Assembly (NCBI GenBank): GCA_964654825.1
Contig: CAZZKG010000011.1
Span: 1-64,000, forward strand
Direction of reading: 5' to 3'
Length of the DNA stretch: 64,000 nucleotides
Origin: CAZZKG01 sp964654825
GTDB taxonomy: Bacteria; Gemmatimonadota; CAZMKB01
The position numbers were made by a program, and so were the translations under genes. The stretch's first letter is position 1. Every line of letters starts with the position of its first letter. The notes under the pieces are model-generated. The model was not told the origin of the DNA and ran no database searches. It worked only from the letters and a program-made list of their open reading frames with translations. Positions 23,778 to 33,409 of the stretch are shown here, piece after piece.

Positions 23778-26144
23778 ATGATGACTGATCGAATCACGCG
23801 GCTGCGGGAGATCAGTCTACGGACGAAGCCATCGATCGATACCGAAAGGGCCAGGCTCATCACGAGATTCTACCGGGACCTGTGTAACGACTCGATGCCC
23901 GTTCCGATGAAGCGGGCGCTCGCTTTTCGTTACATTCTCGAGAAGAAACAGATCACTATCGGGGAAGATGAACTCATCGTCGGTGATCGAGGCCCCCGGC
24001 CGAAGGCTACACCCACCTACCCCGAAATCTGCATTCACACCCTGGATGATCTCGACGTGCTGGACAAACGGGAGAAGATCCCTTTCCGGGTGGAGGATGA
24101 GACCAGACGAATCTATGATGAAGAAATCGTTCCCTTCTGGAAAGGCAGGTCCATGAGGGAAAAAATCTTCGGTGAAGTTTCCTCCGTCTGGATAGACGCG
24201 TACGAAGCGGGAGTGTTCACCGAGTTCATGGAGCAGCGGGCGCCGGGTCACACCGTCCTCGATGACAAGATATACCGGAAAGGATTTCTCGAGTTTTTTA
24301 AGGAAATCGACACCAGCATCGCGGGGCTGGATCCGGATACCGATCCGAAAGAGGAAGCGAGACGTGAGGAACTCCAGGCCATGTCGATCTGTCTCGACGC
24401 ACTGATCATGTATGCCGGACGTCACGCTGAAGAAGCGGAGAGGCTGGCAGGCCTGGAAACTGACCCCGTGAGAAAGGATGAACTCCGGCGGATCGCGCAT
24501 GTCTGTGCTCGCGTACCGGCACACCGCCCCCGGGATTTCCGGGAGGCCCTGCAGTACTACTGGTTTGTCCACCTGGGAGTCATCATCGAATACAACACGT
24601 GGGACGCCTTCAATCCCGGAAGGCTCGATCAGCACCTCTACCCATTCTACCGGAAGGGGATCGACGACGGGAGCCTGACCAGGGACAGGGCGAAAGAGCT
24701 CCTCAGTGCCTTCTGGATCAAGTTCAACAATCAGCCGGCACCGCCGAAAGTGGGAGTGACCGCCGAGGAGAGCAGTACCTATACCGATTTCGCTCTAATC
24801 AACACGGGAGGGGTCACATCCGAGGGCTCTGATGCCGTCAACGAGCTCAGCTTTCTCGTCCTCGAGGTCATAGAAGAGATGCGTCTCCTGCAGCCGAGCT
24901 CGATGGTCCAGATAAGCAGCCGGTCACCCGATGAATTTTTAAAAAGAGCTCTCGAGATCATCAGGACCGGATTCGGCCAGCCCTCCGTCTTCAACTCCGA
25001 TGTTATTGTACAGGAGCTCGCCAGGCAGGGGAAATCGATCGAAGATGCCAGATGCGGCGGTGCTAGCGGTTGTGTGGAAGCAGGAGCCTTCGGAAAAGAG
25101 AACTGCAACCTGACCGGGTACTTCAACATGACGAAGGTTCTGGAGATCACCCTCAACAACGGCACTGATCCCGCCACCGGGAAACAGATTGGTGTCGGTA
25201 CGGGCGAACCCGACCGGTTTGGATCGTTTGATGAACTCTTCCGGGCTTATAAAAAACAGCTGAAGCATTTTATCGACCTGAAAATCGAGGGGAACACCAT
25301 TATCGAGCGCCTCTACGCGGAAGAGCTTCCCGCCCCGTTTCTCTCGACTCTCATCGATGACTGTATCGCACGCGGTAAAGACTATCACGCCGGTGGAGCC
25401 CGATACAACACCTCCTACATCCAGGGAGTAGGCGTCGGCACCATGACCGATGCACTCACCTCCATCAAGTATAACGTGTTCGATCACCTGCACTTGAGTA
25501 TGCGGGAAATGCTCTGGGCCATCAGGGAGGACTATCAGGGTCATGAAGTCCTGAGGCAGAGGTTACTCAACAGGACACCAAAATACGGCAATGATGATGA
25601 CTACGCCGATTCGGTAATGCTGGAGGTTTTCGAATCCTACTACGAGATGATCGACGGGAGACCGAACTGGAAGGGTGGACACTATCGGATCAACCTCCTG
25701 CCCACAACCGTTCACATCTACTTCGGGAAGGTCGTCGGGGCGACACCGGACGGGAGGAAGGCGGGAGAACCGCTGTCTGAAGGGATTTCACCCGTGCAGG
25801 GTGCAGACCGCCAGGGACCGACCGCCGTGATCCGCTCGGCTTCCAGGATGGACCACGTCAGAACGGGTGGTACTCTGCTCAATCAGAAGTTCACCCCGCA
25901 TCTCCTCGCTGATGAAGTGGGGATCGACAAACTCTCAGGGCTGATCCGTGCCTACTTCAAACTCGGGGGACATCACATCCAGTTCAACGTCGTGACAGCC
26001 GAGGTACTCAGGAAGGCGCAGAAGGAACCGGAGAAGTACCATGACCTCATTGTCCGCGTGGCGGGGTACTCCGACTACTTCGTCGACCTCAGCGCCGGAC
26101 TGCAGAATGAGATCATCACCCGGACCGAGCACCGGGGGGTTTGA
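23778..26144 (+). CDS. hypD: Glycyl radical enzyme, probable trans-4-hydroxy-L-proline dehydratase
   Basis: A 788-residue glycyl radical enzyme. The radical loop is RVAGYSDYF with Gly763; the active-site thiyl residue is Cys432 in GASGCVEAGAFG, with Glu434. Compared with Clostridioides difficile HypD (numbers from memory), His158, Asp276, Ser332, Asp337, Phe338, Cys432, Glu434, Tyr448 and Gly763 all fall at the HypD active-site positions with a constant offset of -2. HypD dehydrates trans-4-hydroxyproline to pyrroline-5-carboxylate. The activase is immediately upstream. A pyrroline-5-carboxylate reductase gene is not in the window. The second Met codon (23781) is better placed for GGAGGG and may be the true start. 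Confidence 0.88.
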   Translation: MMTDRITRLREISLRTKPSIDTERARLITRFYRDLCNDSMPVPMKRALAFRYILEKKQITIGEDELIVGDRGPRPKATPTYPEICIHTLDDLDVLDKREKIPFRVEDETRRIYDEEIVPFWKGRSMREKIFGEVSSVWIDAYEAGVFTEFMEQRAPGHTVLDDKIYRKGFLEFFKEIDTSIAGLDPDTDPKEEARREELQAMSICLDALIMYAGRHAEEAERLAGLETDPVRKDELRRIAHVCARVPAHRPRDFREALQYYWFVHLGVIIEYNTWDAFNPGRLDQHLYPFYRKGIDDGSLTRDRAKELLSAFWIKFNNQPAPPKVGVTAEESSTYTDFALINTGGVTSEGSDAVNELSFLVLEVIEEMRLLQPSSMVQISSRSPDEFLKRALEIIRTGFGQPSVFNSDVIVQELARQGKSIEDARCGGASGCVEAGAFGKENCNLTGYFNMTKVLEITLNNGTDPATGKQIGVGTGEPDRFGSFDELFRAYKKQLKHFIDLKIEGNTIIERLYAEELPAPFLSTLIDDCIARGKDYHAGGARYNTSYIQGVGVGTMTDALTSIKYNVFDHLHLSMREMLWAIREDYQGHEVLRQRLLNRTPKYGNDDDYADSVMLEVFESYYEMIDGRPNWKGGHYRINLLPTTVHIYFGKVVGATPDGRKAGEPLSEGISPVQGADRQGPTAVIRSASRMDHVRTGGTLLNQKFTPHLLADEVGIDKLSGLIRAYFKLGGHHIQFNVVTAEVLRKAQKEPEKYHDLIVRVAGYSDYFVDLSAGLQNEIITRTEHRGV

Positions 26145-26259
26145 GAAGAACTCCGGTTGAAGACGTGAATGCAGTTACAGAATATGAAAACAACTCCTGA
26201 GACAGATGGAAAATTCTTGAAATCCGGACATGAGTGAATCACCTGTGCCTGCCCCTTTT

Positions 26260-27150
26260 TCAGGGGGTGAGGTGGATCGTGTTGCGTCCCGCCTTCTTCG
26301 CCTCATACATAGCGCTGTCGGCCAGCCGCACCAGTTCCTCTCCGGTCGTCGCATCTTCCGGGAAACTTGAGATCCCCGTACTCATGGTGACCGTAATGAA
26401 GACCTTTCTGGTCTTGTCGAAGAACTTTTTCTCGTCGAGGAGAGATTGTAACCTTTCGAACATCTTGAACGTTTCATCTTTCGGCTTTTCGAAGATGAGA
26501 ATGGCGAATTCCTCGCCTCCTATTCTGAAGATTCGGTCGACTTCCCTGATATTGTATTCGAGAAACTTCGCGAAGGACTTGAGGACGGAATCTCCGACCT
26601 GGTGCCCGTGCTGATCATTCACAGCTTTGAAGTTGTCGATGTCGACGATGGCGAGGGAAAAAGCCCGCTCGTACCGGTTGGAAAACCTGACCATTTCAGT
26701 CATTTTCTCATCGAAAGCACGTCTGTTATACACACCGGTGAGATCATCGATGGACGTCAGTTTTTTCACGAGATCGCTTCTCTCGAGTTTCGCCGAAACC
26801 CTCATGAGCAGATCATCCGGGTCAAAAGGCTTTACTATGTAATCATCAGCGCCCAGCTCGAACCCTTCCCTTTTGTCCGACAGCTCCGCCCGGGCAGTGA
26901 GGAAGATAAATGGAATCAGCTCCTCGCTGTAATCCCTTCGAATGATCCTGCAGAGCTCTTTCCCATCCATTTTCGGCATGGCGATATCGGAGATAATGAG
27001 GTGGGGCTTCCGTTCGTAGAATGCTCTGAGTGCGTCCTCCCCATTCTCAGACTCCATCACGGTATAGTCGTTTTTCTTGAGGATCAACGCCAGCATCCTG
27101 CGGATACTGGGATCGTCCTCCACTATTAGAATCATCGGCTTATCTGCCAT
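26260..27150 (-). CDS. Response regulator diguanylate cyclase (REC-GGDEF)
   Basis: A 296-residue cytoplasmic signalling protein that makes cyclic di-GMP. The receiver domain (residues 1-120) has the acidic pair EDD at 11-13, phosphorylatable Asp55 (ISDIAMPKMDG), Thr85 and Lys107. The GGDEF domain (about 130-290) has the active GGEEF at 211-215 and an inhibitory I-site RxxD at 202-205, five residues before it. So it should be catalytically active and product-inhibited. GAGGAGG lies about 9 bases before the ATG. A sigma-54 promoter match precedes it. No cognate histidine kinase is adjacent. Confidence 0.93.
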   Translation of the reverse strand: MADKPMILIVEDDPSIRRMLALILKKNDYTVMESENGEDALRAFYERKPHLIISDIAMPKMDGKELCRIIRRDYSEELIPFIFLTARAELSDKREGFELGADDYIVKPFDPDDLLMRVSAKLERSDLVKKLTSIDDLTGVYNRRAFDEKMTEMVRFSNRYERAFSLAIVDIDNFKAVNDQHGHQVGDSVLKSFAKFLEYNIREVDRIFRIGGEEFAILIFEKPKDETFKMFERLQSLLDEKKFFDKTRKVFITVTMSTGISSFPEDATTGEELVRLADSAMYEAKKAGRNTIHLTP

Positions 27151-27199
27151 ATTCCAATGTCCTCCTCTTTCCTGGTATCAGATCTCAGAGAGAAGATTG

Positions 27200-27215
27200 A
27201 GCAATACCCGTGCCA
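27200..27215 (-). promoter_or_regulatory. Sigma-54 (RpoN) promoter of the diguanylate cyclase gene
   Basis: Read on the minus strand the site is TGGCACGGGTATTGCT, matching every fixed position of the -24/-12 consensus TGGCACG-N4-TTGCW. The predicted start is near 27190, leaving about 40 bases of leader containing the GAGGAGG ribosome site of the REC-GGDEF gene. Expression would then need an enhancer-binding activator, whose gene is not in this window. Confidence 0.7.
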
Positions 27216-27361
27216 GAACAGTTCGTTCTCGCTGGGGGGGCACAGGGAGAGGAATGAAGGAGTGGGAAACGGATAGCGCAATTTGTGTTATGTAACATTC
27301 TGGTGTTTATGCAGTTATGTGAGAGTACCCTGAAAAGGTTACTCTGCTGTCTGAAACTTAC

Positions 27362-28843
27362 TCATGGATGAAGCAGCTGAGATGAGAGGTCCACCAGGTT
27401 TTTCACGGGGGCCCAGTAAATACCGAGGAGAATTGTGGGGATGGCAAGGAGAATGAGCAGTACGACGGGGAATACCTGCACACTGATCTTCGTGTCATCG
27501 AGTGCTTCCTCGAGGAACATGGTTTTGATGATGCGGGCATAGTAGTAAAGAGCAACAACGCTGTTCAATACACCGATCAGGGCCAGCCAGTAATACTTCT
27601 GTTTTATTACCGCCGCGAATAGATAGAACTTCCCGATGAATCCGCCGGTAGGAGGCAGACCCGTCAGGGAAAAAAGGAATACGGCCATAAGAAAGGCAAG
27701 AAGAGGTGAGCGCCAGCAGAGCCCCCTGTATGTCTCCATTTCCTCGTTGCCGAGGCGGTTGACGACCACGATCACGACGAGGAACGCACCGAGGTTCATA
27801 AACATGTAGACGAGCAGGTAGAACATGACAGCCTGCACTCCCTCGAAAGACAGTACGACCACACCCATCAGGATATACCCAGCATGAGCGATTGACGAAT
27901 AAGCCAGAAGTCTTTTAAGATTCGTCTGAACGAGGGCACTCAGGTTTCCGAAAGTCATCGTCACAGCCGAGAGGATGGCAAGGATCATGGGCCAGTCGAC
28001 GTTCCACAGCGGCTGTACCACTGGCGACCAGGTGCCTTCTGACATTCCGAGATAGAAAAATCTGATGAGGATTGAAAAACCTGCTGCCTTGGGACCGACC
28101 GAGAGAAACGCCGTGATTGGAGTCGGAGCTCCATGATACACATCAGGGCACCAGAAATGAAACGGTACCGACGCGATTTTGTACCCGAAACCCGCGAGGA
28201 TGAACATCAAAGCGACATAGAGCGTGATGGGTGACGGGACGGTAGAAGAAAGGAGTCTGCTGACAGTCAGGATGTTGGTTGTACCGGTCAAACCGTAGAG
28301 AAGTGACATCCCGTAGAGCATGAGTCCGGTGGCAAACGCGCCGTAGATAACGTATTTCAGGGATGCCTCATTACTTCTCGTGTCATCTTTTTTGTAGCCA
28401 CTCAGGACATAACTCGGAATGCTGACAAGTTCGAGGGCGACATATATCATCAGGAGATCAACTGCGGAGGAAAGAAGCATCATTCCCAGAAGGACACTCA
28501 GTATAAGCGCATTGTACTCTCCGCTTCGTCTCCCGGCCACCTCGACCGATGTCACCGATGAGAGAACGATGATCAGTGTCACCAGAACGAACAGGAGCTT
28601 GAAGAAGAGGGAAAACGCATCCTGGACCAGCATGCCCTTGAAAATTACTTTTGATTGGGCCGGAAACGAGCCGAGAATCGGGATCAGGACGACTGCGAGA
28701 AGGGCAACGGATATGTACGCAAATACTGGGCTGTTTTTGAGTTCCCTGGACATGAGGCTGAGTACGAGGATGACAAGGATCGCTCCTGTGAGGAGAAGCT
28801 CGGGGAGAAAACAACTCAGTGATTCTATGTTATTCAAAATCAT
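27362..28843 (-). CDS. nuoN: Complex I subunit N (antiporter-like)
   Basis: A 493-residue polytopic membrane protein of the proton-pumping arm, with about 14 predicted helices. Conserved features include the lysine-bearing broken-helix region in ASLKYVIYGAFATGLMLYG and VPFHFWCPDVYHGAPTP. It is the last gene of the 11-gene nuo operon, 35 bases after nuoM. Nothing unusual is visible in length or motif content. Confidence 0.95.
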   Translation of the reverse strand: MILNNIESLSCFLPELLLTGAILVILVLSLMSRELKNSPVFAYISVALLAVVLIPILGSFPAQSKVIFKGMLVQDAFSLFFKLLFVLVTLIIVLSSVTSVEVAGRRSGEYNALILSVLLGMMLLSSAVDLLMIYVALELVSIPSYVLSGYKKDDTRSNEASLKYVIYGAFATGLMLYGMSLLYGLTGTTNILTVSRLLSSTVPSPITLYVALMFILAGFGYKIASVPFHFWCPDVYHGAPTPITAFLSVGPKAAGFSILIRFFYLGMSEGTWSPVVQPLWNVDWPMILAILSAVTMTFGNLSALVQTNLKRLLAYSSIAHAGYILMGVVVLSFEGVQAVMFYLLVYMFMNLGAFLVVIVVVNRLGNEEMETYRGLCWRSPLLAFLMAVFLFSLTGLPPTGGFIGKFYLFAAVIKQKYYWLALIGVLNSVVALYYYARIIKTMFLEEALDDTKISVQVFPVVLLILLAIPTILLGIYWAPVKNLVDLSSQLLHP

Positions 28844-28878
28844 CCTCCACTAAAAACAAACAGAGTAGGATCTCAACC

Positions 28879-30372
28879 TCAAAACAGGATTCTAATCAGA
28901 TTGTCCATGCTCTTCTCGATGAGATTCAGCACGGGCATCGGATAAATACCCAGAAACAGAACGATGGCACCGAGCGGGACCAGTGTCGTGAGCTCACGCG
29001 CGTTGATCTCCGGTAGATCCACGTATTTCTCGTTGAGCGGCCCCAGGAATATCCTCTGGAGAGTCCAGAGGAGATACCCGGCAGTCAGCACGATACCGGC
29101 TGTCGAGATGATCGTTATGGTTCTGTAAACATTAAACGCCCCTATAAAGGACAGTGCTTCACTGATGAAACTCGAGAGGCCCGGCAGTCCGAGACCTCCG
29201 AAGAAGGCCAGGCTGGTGATCCCCGTGTAAATCGGCACCTTCAAACCGAGGCCGCCGAAACCGTTGATGTCCCTGTGGTGCGCCCTGTCATAGAGAACAC
29301 CGACTAGCAAAAAGAGCATCGCTGTAACACAGCCGTGGTTGAACATCTGAAACATCCCCCCGACCATGCCCGGCTCATTGAGGACCGAGAGGCCGAGGAG
29401 GACGATACCCATGTGGCTGATGGATGAATATGCGACAAGTTTTTTGAGATCATCCTGGGCCATCGCGCACAGTGCCCCGTAGATGATGTTTATCGCCCCC
29501 AGGATGGCGAGCGGTTTGGAGAACCAGACCGTTGCATCGGGCAGGATCGGGAAACTGATCCTTATCAGTCCGTAGGTACCCATCTTCAGAAGGATGCCGG
29601 CAAGAATAACACTGATGGCGGTCGGTGCTTCGACGTGAGCGTCCGGCAGCCATGTGTGGAATGGGAAGATGGGAACTTTGATGGCAAATCCGATGAAGAG
29701 GGCAATAAAAATGATCTTGCTGAAGTTGAATACATATCCGAATACCGAAATTGTATTACCCTGGAACGAATTCTCATAAATAAGCTTCGTCATGTCGAAC
29801 GTGTGCGGATCGGAATAGAAATACATGGCGAGCATCGCGAGGAGCATCAGCACACTGCCGAAGAGGGTGTAGAGGAAAAACTTGATTGCCGCGTACTCTT
29901 TTCGGGGACCGCCCCAGATGCCGATCAGGAAGTACATCGGGAGCAGCATGACTTCCCAGAATATGTAGAAGAGGAAGAAATCGAGAGAACAGAATACACC
30001 CATCATCCCCACTTCGAGCAGGATGAAGAGAGAGAAATAGCCCTTGACACCCTTATTGATACCCCACGAAGCCAGGATGCAGATAGGACAGAGCAGAGCC
30101 GTCAGTAGCACCATGGGGACGCTCAGCCCGTCGATGCCCATGAAGTACTCGATGTTGAAGGACTTGATCCAGGAATAGTGTTCCACGAACTGGAAGGATG
30201 CTGTCGTCCTGTCAAACGCCATATACAATTTGATCCCGAGCAGGAGGGGGACGAACGTCGCGACGAGCGCGATAATTTTAACGAGCTCGTCCTTCCCCTT
30301 TGGTACCAGGAGCATGAAAGGTACCCCCAGGAGGGGGAACATCACCATGAGCGTCAGGATATGATTTTCCAT
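28879..30372 (-). CDS. nuoM: Complex I subunit M (antiporter-like)
   Basis: A 497-residue membrane subunit with about 14 helices. Typical motifs are FEVMLLPMYFLIGIWGG-like (here FWEVMLLPMYFLIGIWGG), the charged helix KFFLYTLFGSVLM, PIFPFHTWLPDAHVEAPTA and KKLVAYSSISHMG. These are the conserved Glu and Lys positions used in proton translocation. It lies between nuoL and nuoN and forms one of the three Mrp-antiporter-like channels of the membrane arm. Confidence 0.96.
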   Translation of the reverse strand: MENHILTLMVMFPLLGVPFMLLVPKGKDELVKIIALVATFVPLLLGIKLYMAFDRTTASFQFVEHYSWIKSFNIEYFMGIDGLSVPMVLLTALLCPICILASWGINKGVKGYFSLFILLEVGMMGVFCSLDFFLFYIFWEVMLLPMYFLIGIWGGPRKEYAAIKFFLYTLFGSVLMLLAMLAMYFYSDPHTFDMTKLIYENSFQGNTISVFGYVFNFSKIIFIALFIGFAIKVPIFPFHTWLPDAHVEAPTAISVILAGILLKMGTYGLIRISFPILPDATVWFSKPLAILGAINIIYGALCAMAQDDLKKLVAYSSISHMGIVLLGLSVLNEPGMVGGMFQMFNHGCVTAMLFLLVGVLYDRAHHRDINGFGGLGLKVPIYTGITSLAFFGGLGLPGLSSFISEALSFIGAFNVYRTITIISTAGIVLTAGYLLWTLQRIFLGPLNEKYVDLPEINARELTTLVPLGAIVLFLGIYPMPVLNLIEKSMDNLIRILF

Positions 30373-30444
30373 TTATCCGATTTCCTCCCTGATTAGTAAC
30401 TTCTCGAAATACTTTGCTTCTATGCTTCTGTTACAGCAATTCGA

Positions 30445-32562
30445 CTAAAAAACCCTGATATAGAAAATGATCAACAGAACCAGGATGACCCACAGAACGT
30501 AGTTCTGAACCCGGCCCGTCTGAAATCTCCTGAGGCGTCCTCCTACGGCCAGGGATGAGTTGGCGACGCCGTTTACCATCCCATCGATCACCACATTATC
30601 GAATTTGCCACCGGCCCGGGATAACAATACTGTCAGACGGGCAACGCCGTTGACGATACCATCGATTATATATGTGTCGAACCAGCGTGCAAGCTTACTA
30701 AGCCCGAGTGTGAGAGCGATAAAGGTCTTTCCGTAGAACTCGTCGATGTAGTACTTATTCGAAAGTACGGTATGGATACCCTTGAACCTCTCTATCATCC
30801 TGTCCGCCGATATCTTCTCCTTCATGTAGGTCAGGTAGGCGATGAGGATCCCGGAGAGAGCGATGATAGTCGAGAGGACCATGGCATAATTGTGAGCGGC
30901 GTGTGCCACATGGTGCTGCTCGTCGGCCCCGGCGGCATGCCCGCCCTCGTGAATGGATACCGATTCACCGTGATCGAGGTGTCCAACATCAGCCGGTACC
31001 GCAGCTTCGCCATGCTCGAGGTGCCCGGTATCAACCAGAGAAGCTGCTTCTCCGTAAGCGGAAGTGCGCCCATCCACCGTTTCGACGGTTGCATACATTT
31101 CGAGGCCGGGTTTGGTGACATAACTCTGAAACCAGCCGCCCCACGCGGAGCAGACCGAGAGTATGCCGAGTATGACGAGGGGGACGGTCATGACCCAGGG
31201 GGACTCGTGAGCATGATTGAATTTTTCTTCATGCCTGGGTTTTCCGAAAAAGGTGAGGAAAAGCAGCCTGAACATGTAGAACGCCGTGATCCCCGCCGCG
31301 ACAAAACCCATGACGGGCAGCAGGAACGCCGAGGGATGCAGCATGGCTTTCTCGAGCGCGGCGGCCAGGATGGCATCCTTGCTGAAGAACCCTGCAAACG
31401 GATAAACTCCCGAAATTGATAGAGTCGCAGCCACGAAGGTCCAGAACGTGATCGGCATCTTGTGACGCAGGCCTCCCATATCCCGGACATCCTGGGTGTG
31501 AACCGCATGAATCACACTCCCTGCCCCGAGGAAGAGGAGCGCCTTGAAAAACGCATGCGTCATAAGGTGGAAAAGCCCGGCCACGTAACCACCCACACCG
31601 AGAGACATGACCATGTACCCTAACTGACTCAGCGTCGAATAAGCGAGTACCCGCTTTATGTCATTCATTACGATGGCGATGGTCGCAGCGAAGATGGCGG
31701 TAAATCCACCGACGTATGCGATCACGAGGAGCGCGTCAGGGGTGAAGACGACATAAATCCTGCCTACCATGTAGACACCGGCCGCCACCATGGTGGCGGC
31801 ATGGATCAGAGCGCTCACCGGAGTGGGGCCTTCCATCGCGTCCGGGAGCCACACGTGCAGAGGAAACTGTGCCGACTTGCCGACCGCTCCCATGAACAGA
31901 CACACGCCCGTCACGGTGAGGAGCGTACCGGAGAACTGCCCGCCGGCGACGGCACCGAAAACTTCGTGAAAATTGAGAGTCCCGATCGTCGTGAGGGTGA
32001 TCATGATCCCGATGAACATTCCCACATCACCAATCCTGGTGGTGAGAAACGCCTTCTTTCCGGCATCGGCGGCCGAGGGTTTCTCGAACCAGAAACCGAT
32101 CAAGAGATAAGATGAGAGCCCCACGAGCTCCCAGAAGATGTACAGTCCGAACAGGTTGTCGGTGAGAATCAACCCGAGCATGGAAAAACTGAAAATCCCG
32201 AGGTACCCGAAGTACCTCGAATATTTCGGATCTCCGTGCATGTATCCGACCGAGTAGAGATGGATGAGAGAACTCACTCCGGAGACGACGATGAGCATGA
32301 CACCGGTGAGTGTGTCGAGGAGAAAACCCCAGCCCAGTTTCATACTGCCGACTGTAATCCAGTCCCAACCGAAGGTCTCGACATAGTTGGGATCGCCCTG
32401 GGAAAATATCCTGATAAATGTTAGTATCGAAAGGACGAGGGATGTAAAAATGAGGGCGATGCACAGAAAGTCCCCTCCCCTCGGCAGACGTTTGCCGAAG
32501 AACATCTGTATCGTAAATCCCAGGAGCGGGAGGAGCGGAATGAGTATCGTCATTTCAACCAT
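30445..32562 (-). CDS. nuoL: Complex I subunit L with a histidine-rich loop
   Basis: A 705-residue distal antiporter-like subunit with a long C-terminal lateral helix region. Motifs include FWELVGLSSYLLIGFWFEK, KSAQFPLHVWLPDAMEGPTPVS and KRVLAYSTLSQLGYM. Unusual is an insert at about residues 511-557 with ten histidines, containing two related decads (DTGHLEHGEA and DVGHLDHGES). It sits in a loop between late helices. It starts 6 bases after nuoK ends and is followed by nuoM after about 70 bases. Confidence 0.96.
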   Translation of the reverse strand: MVEMTILIPLLPLLGFTIQMFFGKRLPRGGDFLCIALIFTSLVLSILTFIRIFSQGDPNYVETFGWDWITVGSMKLGWGFLLDTLTGVMLIVVSGVSSLIHLYSVGYMHGDPKYSRYFGYLGIFSFSMLGLILTDNLFGLYIFWELVGLSSYLLIGFWFEKPSAADAGKKAFLTTRIGDVGMFIGIMITLTTIGTLNFHEVFGAVAGGQFSGTLLTVTGVCLFMGAVGKSAQFPLHVWLPDAMEGPTPVSALIHAATMVAAGVYMVGRIYVVFTPDALLVIAYVGGFTAIFAATIAIVMNDIKRVLAYSTLSQLGYMVMSLGVGGYVAGLFHLMTHAFFKALLFLGAGSVIHAVHTQDVRDMGGLRHKMPITFWTFVAATLSISGVYPFAGFFSKDAILAAALEKAMLHPSAFLLPVMGFVAAGITAFYMFRLLFLTFFGKPRHEEKFNHAHESPWVMTVPLVILGILSVCSAWGGWFQSYVTKPGLEMYATVETVDGRTSAYGEAASLVDTGHLEHGEAAVPADVGHLDHGESVSIHEGGHAAGADEQHHVAHAAHNYAMVLSTIIALSGILIAYLTYMKEKISADRMIERFKGIHTVLSNKYYIDEFYGKTFIALTLGLSKLARWFDTYIIDGIVNGVARLTVLLSRAGGKFDNVVIDGMVNGVANSSLAVGGRLRRFQTGRVQNYVLWVILVLLIIFYIRVF
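30892..31032 (-). other. Histidine-rich insert in NuoL
   Basis: Codons 511-557 of nuoL encode ten histidines in 47 residues, partly as a duplicated decad. The flanking segments are ordinary NuoL sequence, so this is an insertion in a soluble loop. It could bind metal or simply be a flexible linker. Confidence 0.75.
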
Positions 32563-32568
32563 CAGTGC

Positions 32569-32880
32569 TTAACCCCTCAGCTTGTCGGCTTCGTCCACGT
32601 AGATCGTCTTCAGGTTGTAATAAAGCGCGAGTATGATTGCCAGAGCCACGGCAGCCTCTGCAGCCGCGAGAACGATGACGAAAACCGCAAAAACCTGCCC
32701 GTTGAGACTACCCGCAGAGAACCTTGAGAATGCGACAAAATTGATATTTGCCGCGTTCAGTATCAGCTCGATACCCATGAGAACGGCAACGGCGTTACGC
32801 CTGGTCATAACAGCGAAAAGCCCGAGCGAGAAGAGAACAGCGCTTATCACGAGATAATGCTGAAGAGTTATCTGCATCAT
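32569..32880 (-). CDS. nuoK: Complex I subunit K
   Basis: A 103-residue, three-helix membrane subunit. The conserved buried glutamates are in LMGIELILNAANIN and AAAEAAVALAIIL, which belong to the E-channel. It starts 2 bases after the nuoJ stop and precedes nuoL by 6 bases, so the genes are tightly coupled. Length is normal for the family. Confidence 0.97.
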   Translation of the reverse strand: MMQITLQHYLVISAVLFSLGLFAVMTRRNAVAVLMGIELILNAANINFVAFSRFSAGSLNGQVFAVFVIVLAAAEAAVALAIILALYYNLKTIYVDEADKLRG

Positions 32881-32881
32881 A

Positions 32882-33409
32882 TCACCTCTCTCTTCTCGCG
32901 AGTAGCACAGCCCCCACGAGGGCCATCAGAAGAAGAACGGACACGACCTCGAACGGAAGCAGGTAATCATTCATGATGAGTGTCCCGATACCCCGAGTGC
33001 TGGACGGTATTCTGTCGAATGCCTTGAAGGCCCACTTCGTCTCTACGGCAACAGTGACGAGCACGACGATCATCAGGACGAGTGCGATAAATGCCGGGAA
33101 CACCTGTATGGTTTTCACCCGGAGTTCGACATCCATAACACGGTGCGTGAGCATGACCCCGAAAATGATGAGAACGAGAATGCCGCCCACGTAAACGAGA
33201 ATCTGAATAGCGGCAAGGAAATCCGCACTCAGAAAAATATAGAGTGCCGCCACTCCGAACAGTGTCGCAAGGAGAGAGAAAGCGGCATAGATCACGTTTT
33301 TCGTGAACACGACGATACCGGCTGACACCAGTGTAACGAGGGCGAAGAAATAGAATATGAGAGTGCTTGTTTCCATCTCGGGTTTGCCCTGCCGGCCCGG
33401 GGATATCAT
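32882..33409 (-). CDS. nuoJ: Complex I subunit J
   Basis: A 175-residue five-helix membrane subunit. The conserved third helix AIQILVYVGGILVLIIFGVML carries the pi-bulge that regulates the E-channel; only its core is cited here. The ATG at 33409 overlaps the nuoI stop as ATGA, supporting coupled translation. An internal Met at 33376 (METSTLIF) gives the more usual family N-terminus and cannot be excluded; neither has a clear ribosome site. Confidence 0.94.
   Translation of the reverse strand: MISPGRQGKPEMETSTLIFYFFALVTLVSAGIVVFTKNVIYAAFSLLATLFGVAALYIFLSADFLAAIQILVYVGGILVLIIFGVMLTHRVMDVELRVKTIQVFPAFIALVLMIVVLVTVAVETKWAFKAFDRIPSSTRGIGTLIMNDYLLPFEVVSVLLLMALVGAVLLARRER

Noticed and set aside
26240..26270. 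CCCCTGAAAAAGGGG hairpin near the end of the diguanylate cyclase gene
   Set aside because: It lies across the gene end and is not followed by a T run in the transcribed direction, so it is not called a terminator.
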